Positions 34,355 through 44,250 of a DNA stretch of 64,000 bases are shown here, piece after piece. Origin of the DNA: Patiriisocius marinistellae (GTDB lineage Bacteria; Bacteroidota; Bacteroidia; Flavobacteriales; Flavobacteriaceae); the NCBI RefSeq assembly GCF_009014635.1, contig NZ_BKCF01000001.1:1116001-1180000 (forward strand), given 5' to 3'. The notes below the pieces were generated by a model that was not told the DNA's origin, ran no database searches, and was given only the letters and a program-made list of their open reading frames with translations. The position numbers and the translations under genes are program-made. Position 1 is the first letter of the stretch. Every line of letters starts with the position of its first letter.

Positions 34355-36085
34355 TTATTTAATTTTTTTAATTGTAAAAAAATTACTTCCAGCCTCAGGG
34401 CGCATACGAACTTCACCACTATTACCAGCTCGTTCAACATATATGTAAACTTCATCTCCAGATTGCATTTCTATAGTTTCGTTTATAACAACATTTGAAG
34501 TTACAACTCCATTTGCGTTTCTTATATAGTTGTTTGATATTGTTGAGCCTGGATATCTAGTTAAACCTCCTCGATTAACTAATAGTTGCGTGTCTAGTTG
34601 AAGGTCTCTATTTGATGTAATAGCAACAATTGTCATATTTACATGAATATTATAACGACCATCTTCGTTTATGGTAAGCCTAGTGACGTCTGGTCCCTCA
34701 GTTACAGAAAAAAGGTTTGTATCATCGTTCCATTCATTAAATTCGAATAGTTCTAATTCAGTCCCTGCAAAGTCATTTAAGTTTTGCGTTCTGTTTTCTG
34801 CGTTACCAAATCTAGCTCCACGGTCTTCATTTTTTTGTGCAACCCAACGGCCATTTTCCCAAACATAAAATCCAAGTCTAACATCATTAAGATACCCTGA
34901 TGGAGTTAAATTTTCATTTGTGTTATACACTAATAATCCATCTGCTGGAGATGTAACAGGTGACGCTATTGAGGCATTCGTTAGCGCAACTCTATTTATA
35001 AGTAATCCTTTATTGTTTCCGGTTAACTCTAGCGTAGCGCTTAAATCAATTGAAGAGTCGCCAATACCTACAGAGCCATTTGTAACAATATTGTCATCAA
35101 TGTTAGTAGGTTGATTTGTAGTACCCTCTTCATACCAATCATGGTCAAGATCATCTGAAGATAGTATTCTCCTCCATCTAGAATTTTGCCAAAAATAAAA
35201 CCCTTCAGCCTCTGTGCCTGTAGATACTGCTGTAGGTCCTGTGTTCCATACTAATAAGCCGTCAATTGGAGATGATATTATTGGGCTGTAATTTGATAAA
35301 TCATTAATTCGCATTCTATTAGTTAAAAATCCTTGATTGGTTTTAGATAAAGTAAGAGATGCATATTCTGGGTTGGTATTTGCACCAATTTCAACGTTGT
35401 TTTTTATTGGGTTTGCCGAAATTATGACACCGCTATCCGCTCTAATCTGAAAATTCATGTCAGGATCACCATCAGGATTTATAGTTACCTGACCACCATT
35501 AACTCCAAAACTATCAAAAGATAAAAAACGTCTGCTAGAACTACTAAAACTCAAATTACTGGCATTGTGCATGTACATTCCAGAATTAGTACTCCCTGCA
35601 AAACTATATACTGGAGCAGATTCACTTCCTAAACCTTCAGAATAAATTTTTGCTTGAGAACTAGAACCAGAAGGAATGGTAAATTTTGTATTATTGTTCG
35701 TTTTTACAACTAATGATTGTGGATTAGTAGTACCTATAAAATCACCCGTGGTTATAGCATTGCCTTTCAATTTCCAATCATTTTCTATTGCAATCCACTT
35801 GTCTACACCATTCCAATAATAAAATCCAGGCGTTACAGCATTAACTCCTGCGACTGTTGCGGTGTTAAATATGAGAGTACTTTTTTCTAAAGTATTTCCT
35901 GTTAAATTTATAGCAGATAACGAATCGTCACCTGTTAGAGCCACTCTTGGTATGAGAACGCCACTATCTGAGGAGTTTATATCTAATATAACTCCATCAC
36001 TGGGGCTTGAGGTATTTATACCAACTTGGCTAAGTCCATAATATGATATAATTGTAAAAAAAATACAAAGTAAAGGTTGTCGCAT
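34355..36085 (-). CDS. Secreted surface protein with repeated LIPRVALT/YNT/FYYWNG modules
   Basis: The 576-residue protein has a signal peptide ending near YGLSQ. It begins VGINTSSPSDGVILDI and contains three copies of a module: (G)LLI-RVALT, a gap, then LLVYNT or LIFNT and GFYYWNG.(R)W. The C-terminal ~150 residues form a beta-sandwich-like domain (YNIHVNMTIVAITSN, NETIEMQSGDEVYIYVERAG). No T9SS tail is evident. It shares the N-terminal module with the proteins encoded at 47760-48614, 48647-50005 and 50082-50897. The function is unknown; it is likely displayed or released. Confidence 0.75.
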   Translation of the reverse strand: MRQPLLCIFFTIISYYGLSQVGINTSSPSDGVILDINSSDSGVLIPRVALTGDDSLSAINLTGNTLEKSTLIFNTATVAGVNAVTPGFYYWNGVDKWIAIENDWKLKGNAITTGDFIGTTNPQSLVVKTNNNTKFTIPSGSSSQAKIYSEGLGSESAPVYSFAGSTNSGMYMHNASNLSFSSSSRRFLSFDSFGVNGGQVTINPDGDPDMNFQIRADSGVIISANPIKNNVEIGANTNPEYASLTLSKTNQGFLTNRMRINDLSNYSPIISSPIDGLLVWNTGPTAVSTGTEAEGFYFWQNSRWRRILSSDDLDHDWYEEGTTNQPTNIDDNIVTNGSVGIGDSSIDLSATLELTGNNKGLLINRVALTNASIASPVTSPADGLLVYNTNENLTPSGYLNDVRLGFYVWENGRWVAQKNEDRGARFGNAENRTQNLNDFAGTELELFEFNEWNDDTNLFSVTEGPDVTRLTINEDGRYNIHVNMTIVAITSNRDLQLDTQLLVNRGGLTRYPGSTISNNYIRNANGVVTSNVVINETIEMQSGDEVYIYVERAGNSGEVRMRPEAGSNFFTIKKIK

Positions 36086-36448
36086 TTGTAGGTTAATTTA
36101 AATTTAAGTGAGCAAAATTTAATTATTATTACATTTCATAAATACTTTTTTACGATAAAAGAATAATAATTTAAACAAAGGTGTATTTTTCCTACAAAAA
36201 AGAGTCAAAAGATATGTTCTATTCGTTGACTTGTCTATTTAATTCGATTAAATGTAGGCATTTTGTTTTTAAATCCAGTTTTTAGATAATACATATTATT
36301 AAGCTACTAGTATTTTAACTATTACTATGGTAAAATGCGATAATCTAATTTAATGTTAAATATTCTTAGGTGTTTTAAAAATTTTGAAAATAAAATTTTT
36401 AAAAATTCGCTTTTGTACTTTTAATTTTCAATTATCTAAAAATCAATT

Positions 36449-36608
36449 ATGTATAGTTATAATGCAAAAAATTATAGCTGTTTATGATGGCGACACAGTA
36501 ACTGCCAAAGTGGATTTAGGTATTCTTCATTTTCAAGTAATGGAGTTGCGTTTTTATGGAAATGATAGACCAGAATTAAGAGGAGAATTACGCTTCCGCA
36601 GAAATTAG
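36449..36608 (+). pseudogene. Decayed copy of the SNase-like nuclease gene
   Basis: From the ATG at 36449, about 105 bp are nearly identical to the intact nuclease gene at 41068, with only a few substitutions. One extra A in the A-run at 36466-36471 (six versus five) shifts the frame. Downstream of about 36555 similarity falls, and the frame stops at 36608 without the second half of the domain (no Arg region GKFGRYLA). An internal ATG at 36462 restores the frame for VYDGDT and RFYGNDRPELRG, but the product would be a fragment. The upstream ~90 bp are also similar to those of the intact copy. Confidence 0.8.
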
Positions 36609-36840
36609 AATACAACAATAAATAAATATGATTCATTTAAAAATGTGGATGGTATATTATAGTTGTAAAAAAGATCTAGTGGAAATAGTTTTCACGTAAC
36701 ATATAAAGTAAAATTCCAGAGGAATATTTTAATAATTGGATGTGCGCGTGGTGATAATTAGTAGTAAAACTATGCCAGCGATTTTTCTAACTGAGAAGAT
36801 GAGGATTAAGCAGATTTCAGCTTATTAATTATTAGAAATA
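36609..36840. other. Gene-free decayed stretch
   Basis: These 232 bases contain no open frame of note and no clear homology to the rest of the nuclease gene. They form the middle of an 827-base gap (36086-36912) that otherwise holds AT-rich upstream DNA of the surface-protein gene, the nuclease pseudogene and a terminator. Confidence 0.5.
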
Positions 36841-36871
36841 AAAAAAATACCCACAAATAGGTATTTTTTTT
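36841..36871. terminator. Terminator-like hairpin before the GloVer protein
   Basis: A7-TACC and GGTA-T8 pair around an 8-nt loop. It would end transcription from the pseudogene region before the next gene at 36913. Confidence 0.6.
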
Positions 36872-36912
36872 ATTTCATACTTTTTTAATTTAGCCGATTC
36901 AAATTTATACTT

Positions 36913-39900
36913 ATGAAATATATATGTACGCTTGTTTTTTTGTTTACTTCATTAATTAGTTTAGCTCAAGATTATGAATTTTTAGGTTCTTTAAATCACG
37001 GAGGTGAAAACAATTTAGGAGGAATTTTTGCAGTAAATGGGCAAGGGGAAAATCTGTCAATTATTAAAGATTATGATGTGATTAATCCAGGTAATAATCC
37101 TAGAGGTATTACGCAATTACCAAATGGTGATCTATATGGCGTTACGTACTCTGGAGGGGCATCTAATGAAGGGATACTTTTTAAATACAATTTACAAACA
37201 GAGGTATATAGCATTGTTCTTGAGTTTAAGGGTGATATTACTGGAAAAAATCCACAATCTAATTTTTTAATAACAGATACTAATAGGGTATTAGGTGTCA
37301 CATCATCTGGAGGGACTAATGGCTTTGGGACAATTTATGAATTTGATTATTCAACAAATACTATAATTGTGCTTCATCATTTTGACGGTTTATTAGGTAG
37401 TAATCCTTTAGCAATAATTCAAAAAAGTGATGGATTGATCTATGGTACAACATATAGCGGTGGAGCTAATAATAGGGGTTCTATATTTAGTTTTAATATG
37501 GATACAAATGCTATATCATCACTTTATGATTATCCTGCAACTACTCAATACCCCTTTGAATTAGCAGAAGCACCTAATGGAAAACTATATGGTGTTTTGA
37601 GATACTTTCAAGGAGGCTCTGGTATGGTTTATTCATTTGATGTTGATACATTAACTTTTAATACAATTTATACATTTAGTAATACAAGCCTTGGTAATAA
37701 TCCAATAGGAAAAATGATTCTTGCACCAGACGGTATGCTATATGGTATTGCTCGGTCTGGTGGAGGTGGATCTAATGGGCAACAAACTAGAGGAGTGATA
37801 TATCAAATAGACCCTTCTACAGATACCTACTCTATGAAAACCAATTTTTTACTTAATGGTTATAGTGAACCTTCAGGTCCTTTGCTTTTAGGTAGTAATA
37901 ATTTAATGTATGGATTTACATATAAAGGTGGATTAGATGATAAAGGAGCCTTATTTAGTTATGATTATGTAACTAATACAAAAACATTTTTGACTGATTT
38001 TGCTGAAATTTCTGCAACTACAAACCCTTCTGGTGAAAACCCAATAATTCAAATTGCTGATAAATTATATAGTGTCCTGAGAGGAGGTTTAGGAAATAAT
38101 GGAGTGCTATTTTCATACGATACAAGTACTGGAGAAAAAGAAAAATTAATAGATTTTGGATATAGCCCAGGCGGAGCTAGCCCAAGTAGTTCACTTACAT
38201 TAACTACAAATGGTAAATTATATGGAGTTACTAGAAACGGAGGAAATTTTGGGAAAGGTACACTTTATGAAATTGATCCTGCAACAAGTATATATACAAA
38301 AGTATATGACTTTACAGGAGATATAGTTAACTTACCTTCTACAAAATTAGTAGAAGGCCAACCTAATATTCTATATGGTTTAGCTAGAACTGAAGATTCA
38401 ACTAACTACGGAATTTTGTTCTCATTTAATACCTTAACGGGTATCTTAGCACTAGAACATAATTTTGTAAATATCGCAGAAGGAATTTATCCATCAAATA
38501 ATTTAGAAGTTGATGAAAATGGCATACTATATGGCAAATCCAACAGTGGAGGGGCTAATAGTAGAGGTGTTATTTTTAAATATGATACTAATACAGATAC
38601 TTACGCTGTAATACATCATAATGAGGCTGATTTATATATTTTTAGTCAGTTTCATTATCAAAATAATACATTATATTTTACAAATACAGAATTTAATACC
38701 TCAGTGACAGGTAATTTATTGCAATTTGACTTAAGTACAAATACCATAAGTATACTCCATTCTCTTATGGATAATGGAATAGATGGTCGTTTTAGTGGGT
38801 ATTTAGTATTTAAAAATTCAGTAATATATGGATCAACTTCAAGTGGCGGGGCTAATAATTTTGGATATATATATTCTTATGATTTAGACACAGATACCTT
38901 TACAAACCTATATGATTTTACAATGGTTGGAACTAAGGCTCTTAATACTTTAGACCCATTGAATCAAAATATTATATATGGATCAACAACTGGGGGAGGT
39001 GCTAATGATAAAGGGGGTATATTTTCGTATTCTATCCTAGAAAATGAATTGATATATAATGCTCCATTTAGCTCAGAAAAAGGATTTAGTCCAAGTTATG
39101 ATAAAAACTTTCTTCCTATTAACAGATGTATAGAAACTACAACTTTTACAGCTACGGGTTGGGAAAATGGTATTGTTCCCACGAGTACAGTTACGGCAAT
39201 AATAAATGCACCTTACAATACTTCTATAAATGGAGACTTAGAAGCTTGCTCATTAATAATAAACGAAGGTGTTATAGTGACTATAGAGGCAGGTACCTAT
39301 TTTAATATAGAAAATAGCATAATCGTAAATGGCATATTAAATGTTGAACATCAAGGTAGTGTTGTGCAAATTAATAATAAGTCTGGGGTAGTAAAAGGAA
39401 GTACTGGAAGTATAAATGTAGATGTTACAACTCCTATATTAAAACCACGCGACTTTATAATTTCTGGTAGTCCAATGACAATGGAGAGAAGAGATGCTGT
39501 TTATGAAAGTTCTTTTAGGGTTTTAAAACATTCAACATTAGATTTCTTCCCACATCCACTTGTAGATGATTTTTATGTACCAAATATTGTTGCTAATTTT
39601 ATGGATGATAATTTTAACGATTGGTTAAATTACACAGGTACAATAAATCCTTCTGAAGGTTATTTAGTATATCCACAAGCAAGTATTTTAGACGGGAACT
39701 CAACGTACAACCTTAGTTTTACTGAAGGTACATTAAATAACGGAGTTATCAAATATGCAATGGATTTTCACGTCGATAAAAATTCAAGCCCAAATATAAT
39801 TTCAAACCCTTATGCCTCAGCAATCGATGCAGAAATGTTTATAAATGCCAACAATGAAATTGACGAGGTTTATTTCTGGGAGCATATCACCACGCCAGAT

Positions 39901-40824
39901 AACTCTTTTCCTGGAGGAAGCTCAGCAAATTTTAACATGGAGGATATTTCCATGTATAATCTTTCCGGCGGAATAGGTACAGGTACAGCAGCAAATAATG
40001 GAGGGGCAATTCCTAACGGGGTCATTGCTACGTCTCAAGGATTTGGTGTAAAAGCGACAGCAGCTGGAAGCGCTGTTTTTAATAATGCAATGCGTATTAA
40101 CACAGGTAATACAACTTTGAGAACGCCAAATGCAGATAGCAATAGAATTTGGTTGGAAATAGAATCAATGCAATATGGTCTTAGTAGTGAAACCTTGATT
40201 GCATTCAGTCCAGAGGCAACATCATCATTTGATGCAGGATATGATAGTGATCAGTTAGGTAGAATTGTATCACTTTATTCTCATCTACCAGATGGAACAA
40301 TGTCACTTGGTATTCAAGGACGAGAAGTTTTCGATGAAAATATTATGGTTTCAATGGGCTATGCCTCTCAAATTAATGATAATGCTCTTTTTAAAATAAA
40401 GATAAAGGCTGTTGAAGGTGGTCAAATTGAAAATGCCGTAGTTTACCTAGTAGATACATTTGAGGAAACCATTACAAATCTTTCTGAAAATGGCGCTTAC
40501 ACATTTACAACTGCAAAAGGTAATTTTCCAAATAGGTTTATTTTACAATTTGAAAATAATGAGACTCTTGAGACTTTGGACCAACACCTATCAAGAATTT
40601 CGGTAGTTCCAAATCCAACTAATGGTGTGCTTTTTATAAATTCTCCAAGTTCAATAATTAAGGATATTACTATCGTAGACATTCAAGGTAGGATTATAAA
40701 AAAAATAAGGGATATTGAAAATTTCAGTTTAAAATTAGATATTTTGGCAATGCAGTCTGCCGTATATTTTGTTAACATCAATACTAAAAACGGAACAGTT
40801 GTAAAAAGAATAATTAAAAATTAA
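36913..40824 (+). CDS. T9SS-secreted GloVer-repeat protein
   Basis: The 1,303-residue protein has a signal peptide ending at ISLAQ. Residues ~25-715 comprise about 13 repeats of ~52 residues of the Gloeo_Verruco type (YGTTYSGGANNRGSIFSF and variants), likely a beta-propeller or solenoid. A ~500-residue second part follows (LEACSLIINEGVIVTIEAG, ISGSPMTMERRDAVY, NIISNPYASAIDAEMF, GIIGTG-like Gly-rich turns). A sorting tail with VVPNPTNGVLFIN is at ~1225-1303. The second part is homologous to the same region of the DUF1028 protein at 44658-47732. It lies between the decayed and intact nuclease copies. Confidence 0.88.
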   Translation: MKYICTLVFLFTSLISLAQDYEFLGSLNHGGENNLGGIFAVNGQGENLSIIKDYDVINPGNNPRGITQLPNGDLYGVTYSGGASNEGILFKYNLQTEVYSIVLEFKGDITGKNPQSNFLITDTNRVLGVTSSGGTNGFGTIYEFDYSTNTIIVLHHFDGLLGSNPLAIIQKSDGLIYGTTYSGGANNRGSIFSFNMDTNAISSLYDYPATTQYPFELAEAPNGKLYGVLRYFQGGSGMVYSFDVDTLTFNTIYTFSNTSLGNNPIGKMILAPDGMLYGIARSGGGGSNGQQTRGVIYQIDPSTDTYSMKTNFLLNGYSEPSGPLLLGSNNLMYGFTYKGGLDDKGALFSYDYVTNTKTFLTDFAEISATTNPSGENPIIQIADKLYSVLRGGLGNNGVLFSYDTSTGEKEKLIDFGYSPGGASPSSSLTLTTNGKLYGVTRNGGNFGKGTLYEIDPATSIYTKVYDFTGDIVNLPSTKLVEGQPNILYGLARTEDSTNYGILFSFNTLTGILALEHNFVNIAEGIYPSNNLEVDENGILYGKSNSGGANSRGVIFKYDTNTDTYAVIHHNEADLYIFSQFHYQNNTLYFTNTEFNTSVTGNLLQFDLSTNTISILHSLMDNGIDGRFSGYLVFKNSVIYGSTSSGGANNFGYIYSYDLDTDTFTNLYDFTMVGTKALNTLDPLNQNIIYGSTTGGGANDKGGIFSYSILENELIYNAPFSSEKGFSPSYDKNFLPINRCIETTTFTATGWENGIVPTSTVTAIINAPYNTSINGDLEACSLIINEGVIVTIEAGTYFNIENSIIVNGILNVEHQGSVVQINNKSGVVKGSTGSINVDVTTPILKPRDFIISGSPMTMERRDAVYESSFRVLKHSTLDFFPHPLVDDFYVPNIVANFMDDNFNDWLNYTGTINPSEGYLVYPQASILDGNSTYNLSFTEGTLNNGVIKYAMDFHVDKNSSPNIISNPYASAIDAEMFINANNEIDEVYFWEHITTPDNSFPGGSSANFNMEDISMYNLSGGIGTGTAANNGGAIPNGVIATSQGFGVKATAAGSAVFNNAMRINTGNTTLRTPNADSNRIWLEIESMQYGLSSETLIAFSPEATSSFDAGYDSDQLGRIVSLYSHLPDGTMSLGIQGREVFDENIMVSMGYASQINDNALFKIKIKAVEGGQIENAVVYLVDTFEETITNLSENGAYTFTTAKGNFPNRFILQFENNETLETLDQHLSRISVVPNPTNGVLFINSPSSIIKDITIVDIQGRIIKKIRDIENFSLKLDILAMQSAVYFVNINTKNGTVVKRIIKN

Positions 40825-40845
40825 ATTCATTTAATTTTATAATCT

Positions 40846-40883
40846 AAAAACCTGTTTCGTTGATAACGTTACAGGTTTTTTTT
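40846..40883 (+). terminator. Intrinsic terminator after the GloVer protein
   Basis: AAAACCTGT and ACAGGTTTT pair with an inner CGTT/AACG stem, followed by eight T. Confidence 0.88.
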
Positions 40884-41067
40884 GGAAGTTTATTTGATGA
40901 AAATAAAAACATCCATTTATATTTTTTTTTAATGCTTCGGAAACTGAATGTATTTAAGCATATTAAATGTTCTTAGATTTCTTAAAACTTTGAAAATATT
41001 ATTTTTTAAATAAAGTTTTAAAAAATCGTTTTTGTATTTTTATTTTTCAATTAGCTAAAAACCAATT

Positions 41068-41394
41068 ATGTATAATTATAAGGCAAAAATTATAGCTGTT
41101 TATGATGGCGACACAGTAACTGCCCAAGTGGATTTAGGTTTTCTTCATTTTCAAGTAATGAAATTAAGACTCTACGGTATTGACACACCTGAATTGCGAG
41201 GAGAAGAAAGAGAACAGGGACTAGTTGTTAGAGATATTGTTAGAGAAATGATACTTGATAAAGAAGTTGAGATAGATAGTTATAAAGATAAACAAGGAAA
41301 ATTTGGAAGATATCTAGCCACAATAAAAATAGGTGATATAAATCTTAACCAATGGCTGGTAGATAATGGTCATGCGGTTCCATATATTCCATAA
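41068..41394 (+). CDS. SNase-like (thermonuclease-family) nuclease, intact copy
   Basis: The 108-residue cytoplasmic protein has the staphylococcal-nuclease pattern: VYDGDTVTAQVDLG (metal Asp), KLRLYGIDTPELRGEERE (Arg, Asp, Glu) and GKFGRYLA (second catalytic Arg), ending LNQWLVDNGHAVPY. It lacks a signal peptide. It is the functional partner of the broken copy at 36449. An octamer CTTCGGAA lies at 40935 in the gap before it. Confidence 0.88.
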   Translation: MYNYKAKIIAVYDGDTVTAQVDLGFLHFQVMKLRLYGIDTPELRGEEREQGLVVRDIVREMILDKEVEIDSYKDKQGKFGRYLATIKIGDINLNQWLVDNGHAVPYIP

Positions 41395-41424
41395 AAAAAA
41401 GCCCTCAATTGAGGGCCTTTTAAT
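41393..41424. terminator. Bidirectional terminator
   Basis: GCCCTC, loop AATT, GAGGGC form a compact stem with A8 on the left and CTTTT on the right, between convergent genes. Confidence 0.88.
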
Positions 41425-41979
41425 TTACTTTTTATTCATTGCTTCAGGTGGGTATTCCATTAAAATTTCAGAAACTATTGTATTAATTTTTTCTTCTTTT
41501 TTAGAAATATCACTTCCTCTGTAAAGGCTTGACCTACCTATTCCCTGCCACACAAGTTCGTTTGTTTTAACATCGATTAGATCAATATAAAGGGTTCCTT
41601 CAGTAGAGCGAGACACTGTATTGCCCCAATTGCCTCCCCAGCCATAACCAGGTCCCCAACCCCAAGCGCCATAACCCCAGCCAAAATTACTATTATAAAC
41701 GTCTACACGTTCATTCTCTTTAGTAAATATGCTTACGAGCATATCTGGAGTGTTTGATTTTGTTTTTCCTTTAGCAACCAGTTGTGTTTCGATTGCTCTT
41801 AAAATTCTTTTTTTATCAAGGTCGCTAATTGCAGCCTTATCTATCCCTGGCTTGTAAAAAGCAAAAGAATTATAATTATTAAAATTTGCATCCTTGTCAT
41901 AATCGCTAACTACTCTTACAGAAGAGCATGAAGCAAAAACGAGAAGCAATGCTACGGGTAAAAATTTAAATGCTTTCAT
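41425..41979 (-). CDS. DUF4136 lipoprotein
   Basis: The 184-residue protein has a lipoprotein signal (LLLVFASCSS, Cys at ~19) and the DUF4136 pattern: VVSDYDKDANFNNYNSFAFY, RAIETQLVAKGKTKS, LYIDLIDVKTNELVWQG. A Gly/Trp/Tyr-rich insert (FGWGYGAWGWGPGYGWGGNW) sits in the middle. It is an envelope protein of unknown role. It ends just 9 nt after the urocanate hydratase stop and may share its transcript. Confidence 0.85.
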   Translation of the reverse strand: MKAFKFLPVALLLVFASCSSVRVVSDYDKDANFNNYNSFAFYKPGIDKAAISDLDKKRILRAIETQLVAKGKTKSNTPDMLVSIFTKENERVDVYNSNFGWGYGAWGWGPGYGWGGNWGNTVSRSTEGTLYIDLIDVKTNELVWQGIGRSSLYRGSDISKKEEKINTIVSEILMEYPPEAMNKK

Positions 41980-41988
41980 AGTTTTTTT

Positions 41989-43968
41989 TTAACTAAATAA
42001 TGAATCGTCCACGAAATTAGGAAGCGTTACTTTAAGATTAGGAGTACGTTCCATCTCTCTTTTAATAGCAAAAACTGCCTCTTCATTTCGTGCCCAACTG
42101 CGTCTTGCAATTCCATTATTTACATCCCAGAATAGCATACTTTCTAGACGTCGTTGTGCGTCATCAGTACCATCAAGAACCATACCGAACCCACCATTTA
42201 TCACCTCGCCCCAGCCTACGCCACCACCATTATGGATGCTCACCCAAGTGGCTCCTCTAAAGCTATCACCTATTACATTATGTATAGCCATATCTGCTGT
42301 AAAACGAGATCCATCATAAATATTTGAAGTTTCTCGATAGGGAGAATCTGTGCCTGAAACATCATGATGGTCACGACCAAGAATAACTGTTCCTATTTTT
42401 TCTTCGGAAATGTGTTTGTTAAAAGCACTCGCAATCTTCATTCTACCTTCGGCGTCAGCATAAAGAATCCTTGCTTGACTACCTACAACTAGTTTATTTT
42501 CCTGAGCTCCTTTAATCCATTGAATGTTATCAAGCATTTGCTGTTGGATTTCTGGTGGAGATGTTTTCATGATCTCTTCTAAAACCTCGCAGGCAATAGC
42601 ATCGGTTTTAGCTAAATCTTCTGGGTTACCACTAGCGCAAACCCATCTAAAGGGTCCAAAACCATAATCAAAACACATGGGCCCCATAATATCTTGTACA
42701 TACGAAGGGTATTTAAAATCTATGTTATTTTCAGCCATGATATCTGCACCAGCTCTCGAAGCTTCCAGTAAAAACGCATTTCCGTAGTCAAAAAAATAGG
42801 TCCCCTTTGCAGTATGTTTATTAATAGCAGCGGCATGTTTTCTTAAGCTTTCTTGTATCTTTTCTTTAAATTCCTCGGGGTTGTTTGCCATCATTTCATT
42901 GGCAGCTTCGTAGCTCATTCCCACAGGATAATAACCGCCAGCCCAAGGGTTATGTAATGATGTTTGGTCACTACCTAAATCAATATGAATGTTCTCTTTG
43001 TCAAAATGTTCCCAGACGTCAACAATATTTCCATCATAAGCAATAGAGACAGTCTCCTTTAATTTTAGTGCATTTGTAACACGCTCTCCAAGCTTATGTA
43101 CGTCGCTAATTACCTCATCAACCCACCCTTGCGAATGCCTTGTTTGAGTTGCTTTTTTATTGACTTCGCCACAAACTGTTACACAACCTGCAATATTACC
43201 GGCTTTAGGTTGAGCACCACTCATTCCTCCTAATCCTGAGGTTACAAACAAGCCTCCTCTAGGTGATTTTTTAATTTTTCTGAAACCATTCAAAACTGTA
43301 ATTGTAGTCCCGTGCACAATACCTTGAGGCCCAATGTACATATAGCTACCTGCTGTCATTTGGCCATATTGAGTAACGCCAAGTGCATTAAACTTTTCCC
43401 AGTCATCAGGCTTTGAATAGTTAGGTATCATCATTCCGTTTGTCACAACAACCCGCGGTGCATCTTTATGTGAAGGAAATAAACCTAGCGGATGCCCAGA
43501 ATATACAACAAGTGTTTGCTCATTTGTCATCTGTCCTAAATATTGCATTACAAGCCTATATTGTGCCCAATTTGAAAACACACCACCGTTTCCTCCATAG
43601 GTAATTAACTCATGAGGATGTTGTGCTACAGCATGGTCAAGATTGTTTTGAATCATTAACATAATTGCTTTAGCCTGCGTGCACTCACCTGGATATTCAT
43701 TGATGGGCCTCGCGTAAATTTTATAATCCGGGCGTAGGCGATACATATAAATACGACCGTAGGTATCGAGTTCATTTTTAAATTCGGGTAGGAGAGTGGC
43801 GTGGTGTTGAGGTTCAAAATACCTAAGTGCATTACGAAGTGCAAGTTGTTCTTCTTCCGCAGAAAGAATTTTTTTACGTTTAGGAGCATGGTTTACATTT
43901 GTATCGTATTCCTTTAAGGCTGGAAGTGTGGTTGGGATTCCTTGTAAAATTTCTTCTTTAAAATTCAT
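41989..43968 (-). CDS. hutU: Urocanate hydratase
   Basis: The 659-residue protein converts urocanate to imidazolonepropionate in histidine degradation, using bound NAD+. Characteristic segments are GGNGGVFSNWAQYRLVMQYLG, TAGSYMYIGPQGIVHGTT, VTSGLGGMSGAQPKAGNIAG and HNGGGVGWGEVINGG. It is about 100 residues longer than E. coli-type HutU (~560), as in the long bacteroidete form. Other hut genes are not in the window. A DUF5522 gene lies 32 nt upstream on the same strand. Confidence 0.93.
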   Translation of the reverse strand: MNFKEEILQGIPTTLPALKEYDTNVNHAPKRKKILSAEEEQLALRNALRYFEPQHHATLLPEFKNELDTYGRIYMYRLRPDYKIYARPINEYPGECTQAKAIMLMIQNNLDHAVAQHPHELITYGGNGGVFSNWAQYRLVMQYLGQMTNEQTLVVYSGHPLGLFPSHKDAPRVVVTNGMMIPNYSKPDDWEKFNALGVTQYGQMTAGSYMYIGPQGIVHGTTITVLNGFRKIKKSPRGGLFVTSGLGGMSGAQPKAGNIAGCVTVCGEVNKKATQTRHSQGWVDEVISDVHKLGERVTNALKLKETVSIAYDGNIVDVWEHFDKENIHIDLGSDQTSLHNPWAGGYYPVGMSYEAANEMMANNPEEFKEKIQESLRKHAAAINKHTAKGTYFFDYGNAFLLEASRAGADIMAENNIDFKYPSYVQDIMGPMCFDYGFGPFRWVCASGNPEDLAKTDAIACEVLEEIMKTSPPEIQQQMLDNIQWIKGAQENKLVVGSQARILYADAEGRMKIASAFNKHISEEKIGTVILGRDHHDVSGTDSPYRETSNIYDGSRFTADMAIHNVIGDSFRGATWVSIHNGGGVGWGEVINGGFGMVLDGTDDAQRRLESMLFWDVNNGIARRSWARNEEAVFAIKREMERTPNLKVTLPNFVDDSLFS

Positions 43969-44000
43969 ATCGTATAATGATAGTGTGAGTGTTAAAATTA

Positions 44001-44165
44001 CTACTGTTTTTTCTTTTTGTTAAATCCGTAGGGGCAATGGCGACAACCACTTTCGCAACAATAACCTCTTTTAAGGTGATATTGTTCGGTAAAACATTTA
44101 TATCCTTCTGGGGTAAGGTAGTAGTCCCCTTCTTCGATGGGTATATTTTTCTTTGGGAATAGCAT
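44001..44165 (-). CDS. DUF5522 small Cys-rich protein
   Basis: This is a 54-residue gene in a frame that is easy to miss. It starts at the ATG at 44165 (MLFPKKNIPIEEGDYYLTPEG) and ends with a lysine-rich tail before TAG. It contains the DUF5522 core FTEQYHLKRGYCCESG followed by CRHCPYGF, four Cys that could bind a metal. Such proteins are common next to central genes in Bacteroidota, with unknown role. It is cotranscribed with hutU by spacing. Confidence 0.85.
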   Translation of the reverse strand: MLFPKKNIPIEEGDYYLTPEGYKCFTEQYHLKRGYCCESGCRHCPYGFNKKKKQ

Positions 44166-44250
44166 GCAGTAAAAATACATAAATCCAAGATTAGAAATAA
44201 ATCATTGCGTGGCCAAAATATGTATATTTAGGCATAGCCGAAATGTAACT

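Noticed and set aside
36384-36448. Coding extension upstream of the nuclease pseudogene
   Set aside because: The open frame there starts at a weak codon and covers the AT-rich upstream region that is also non-coding before the intact copy at 41068.
43958-44188. 76-residue minus-strand frame before hutU
   Set aside because: It overlaps the DUF5522 gene in another frame, lacks any recognisable motif and would overlap hutU; the DUF5522 frame is clearly the real one.
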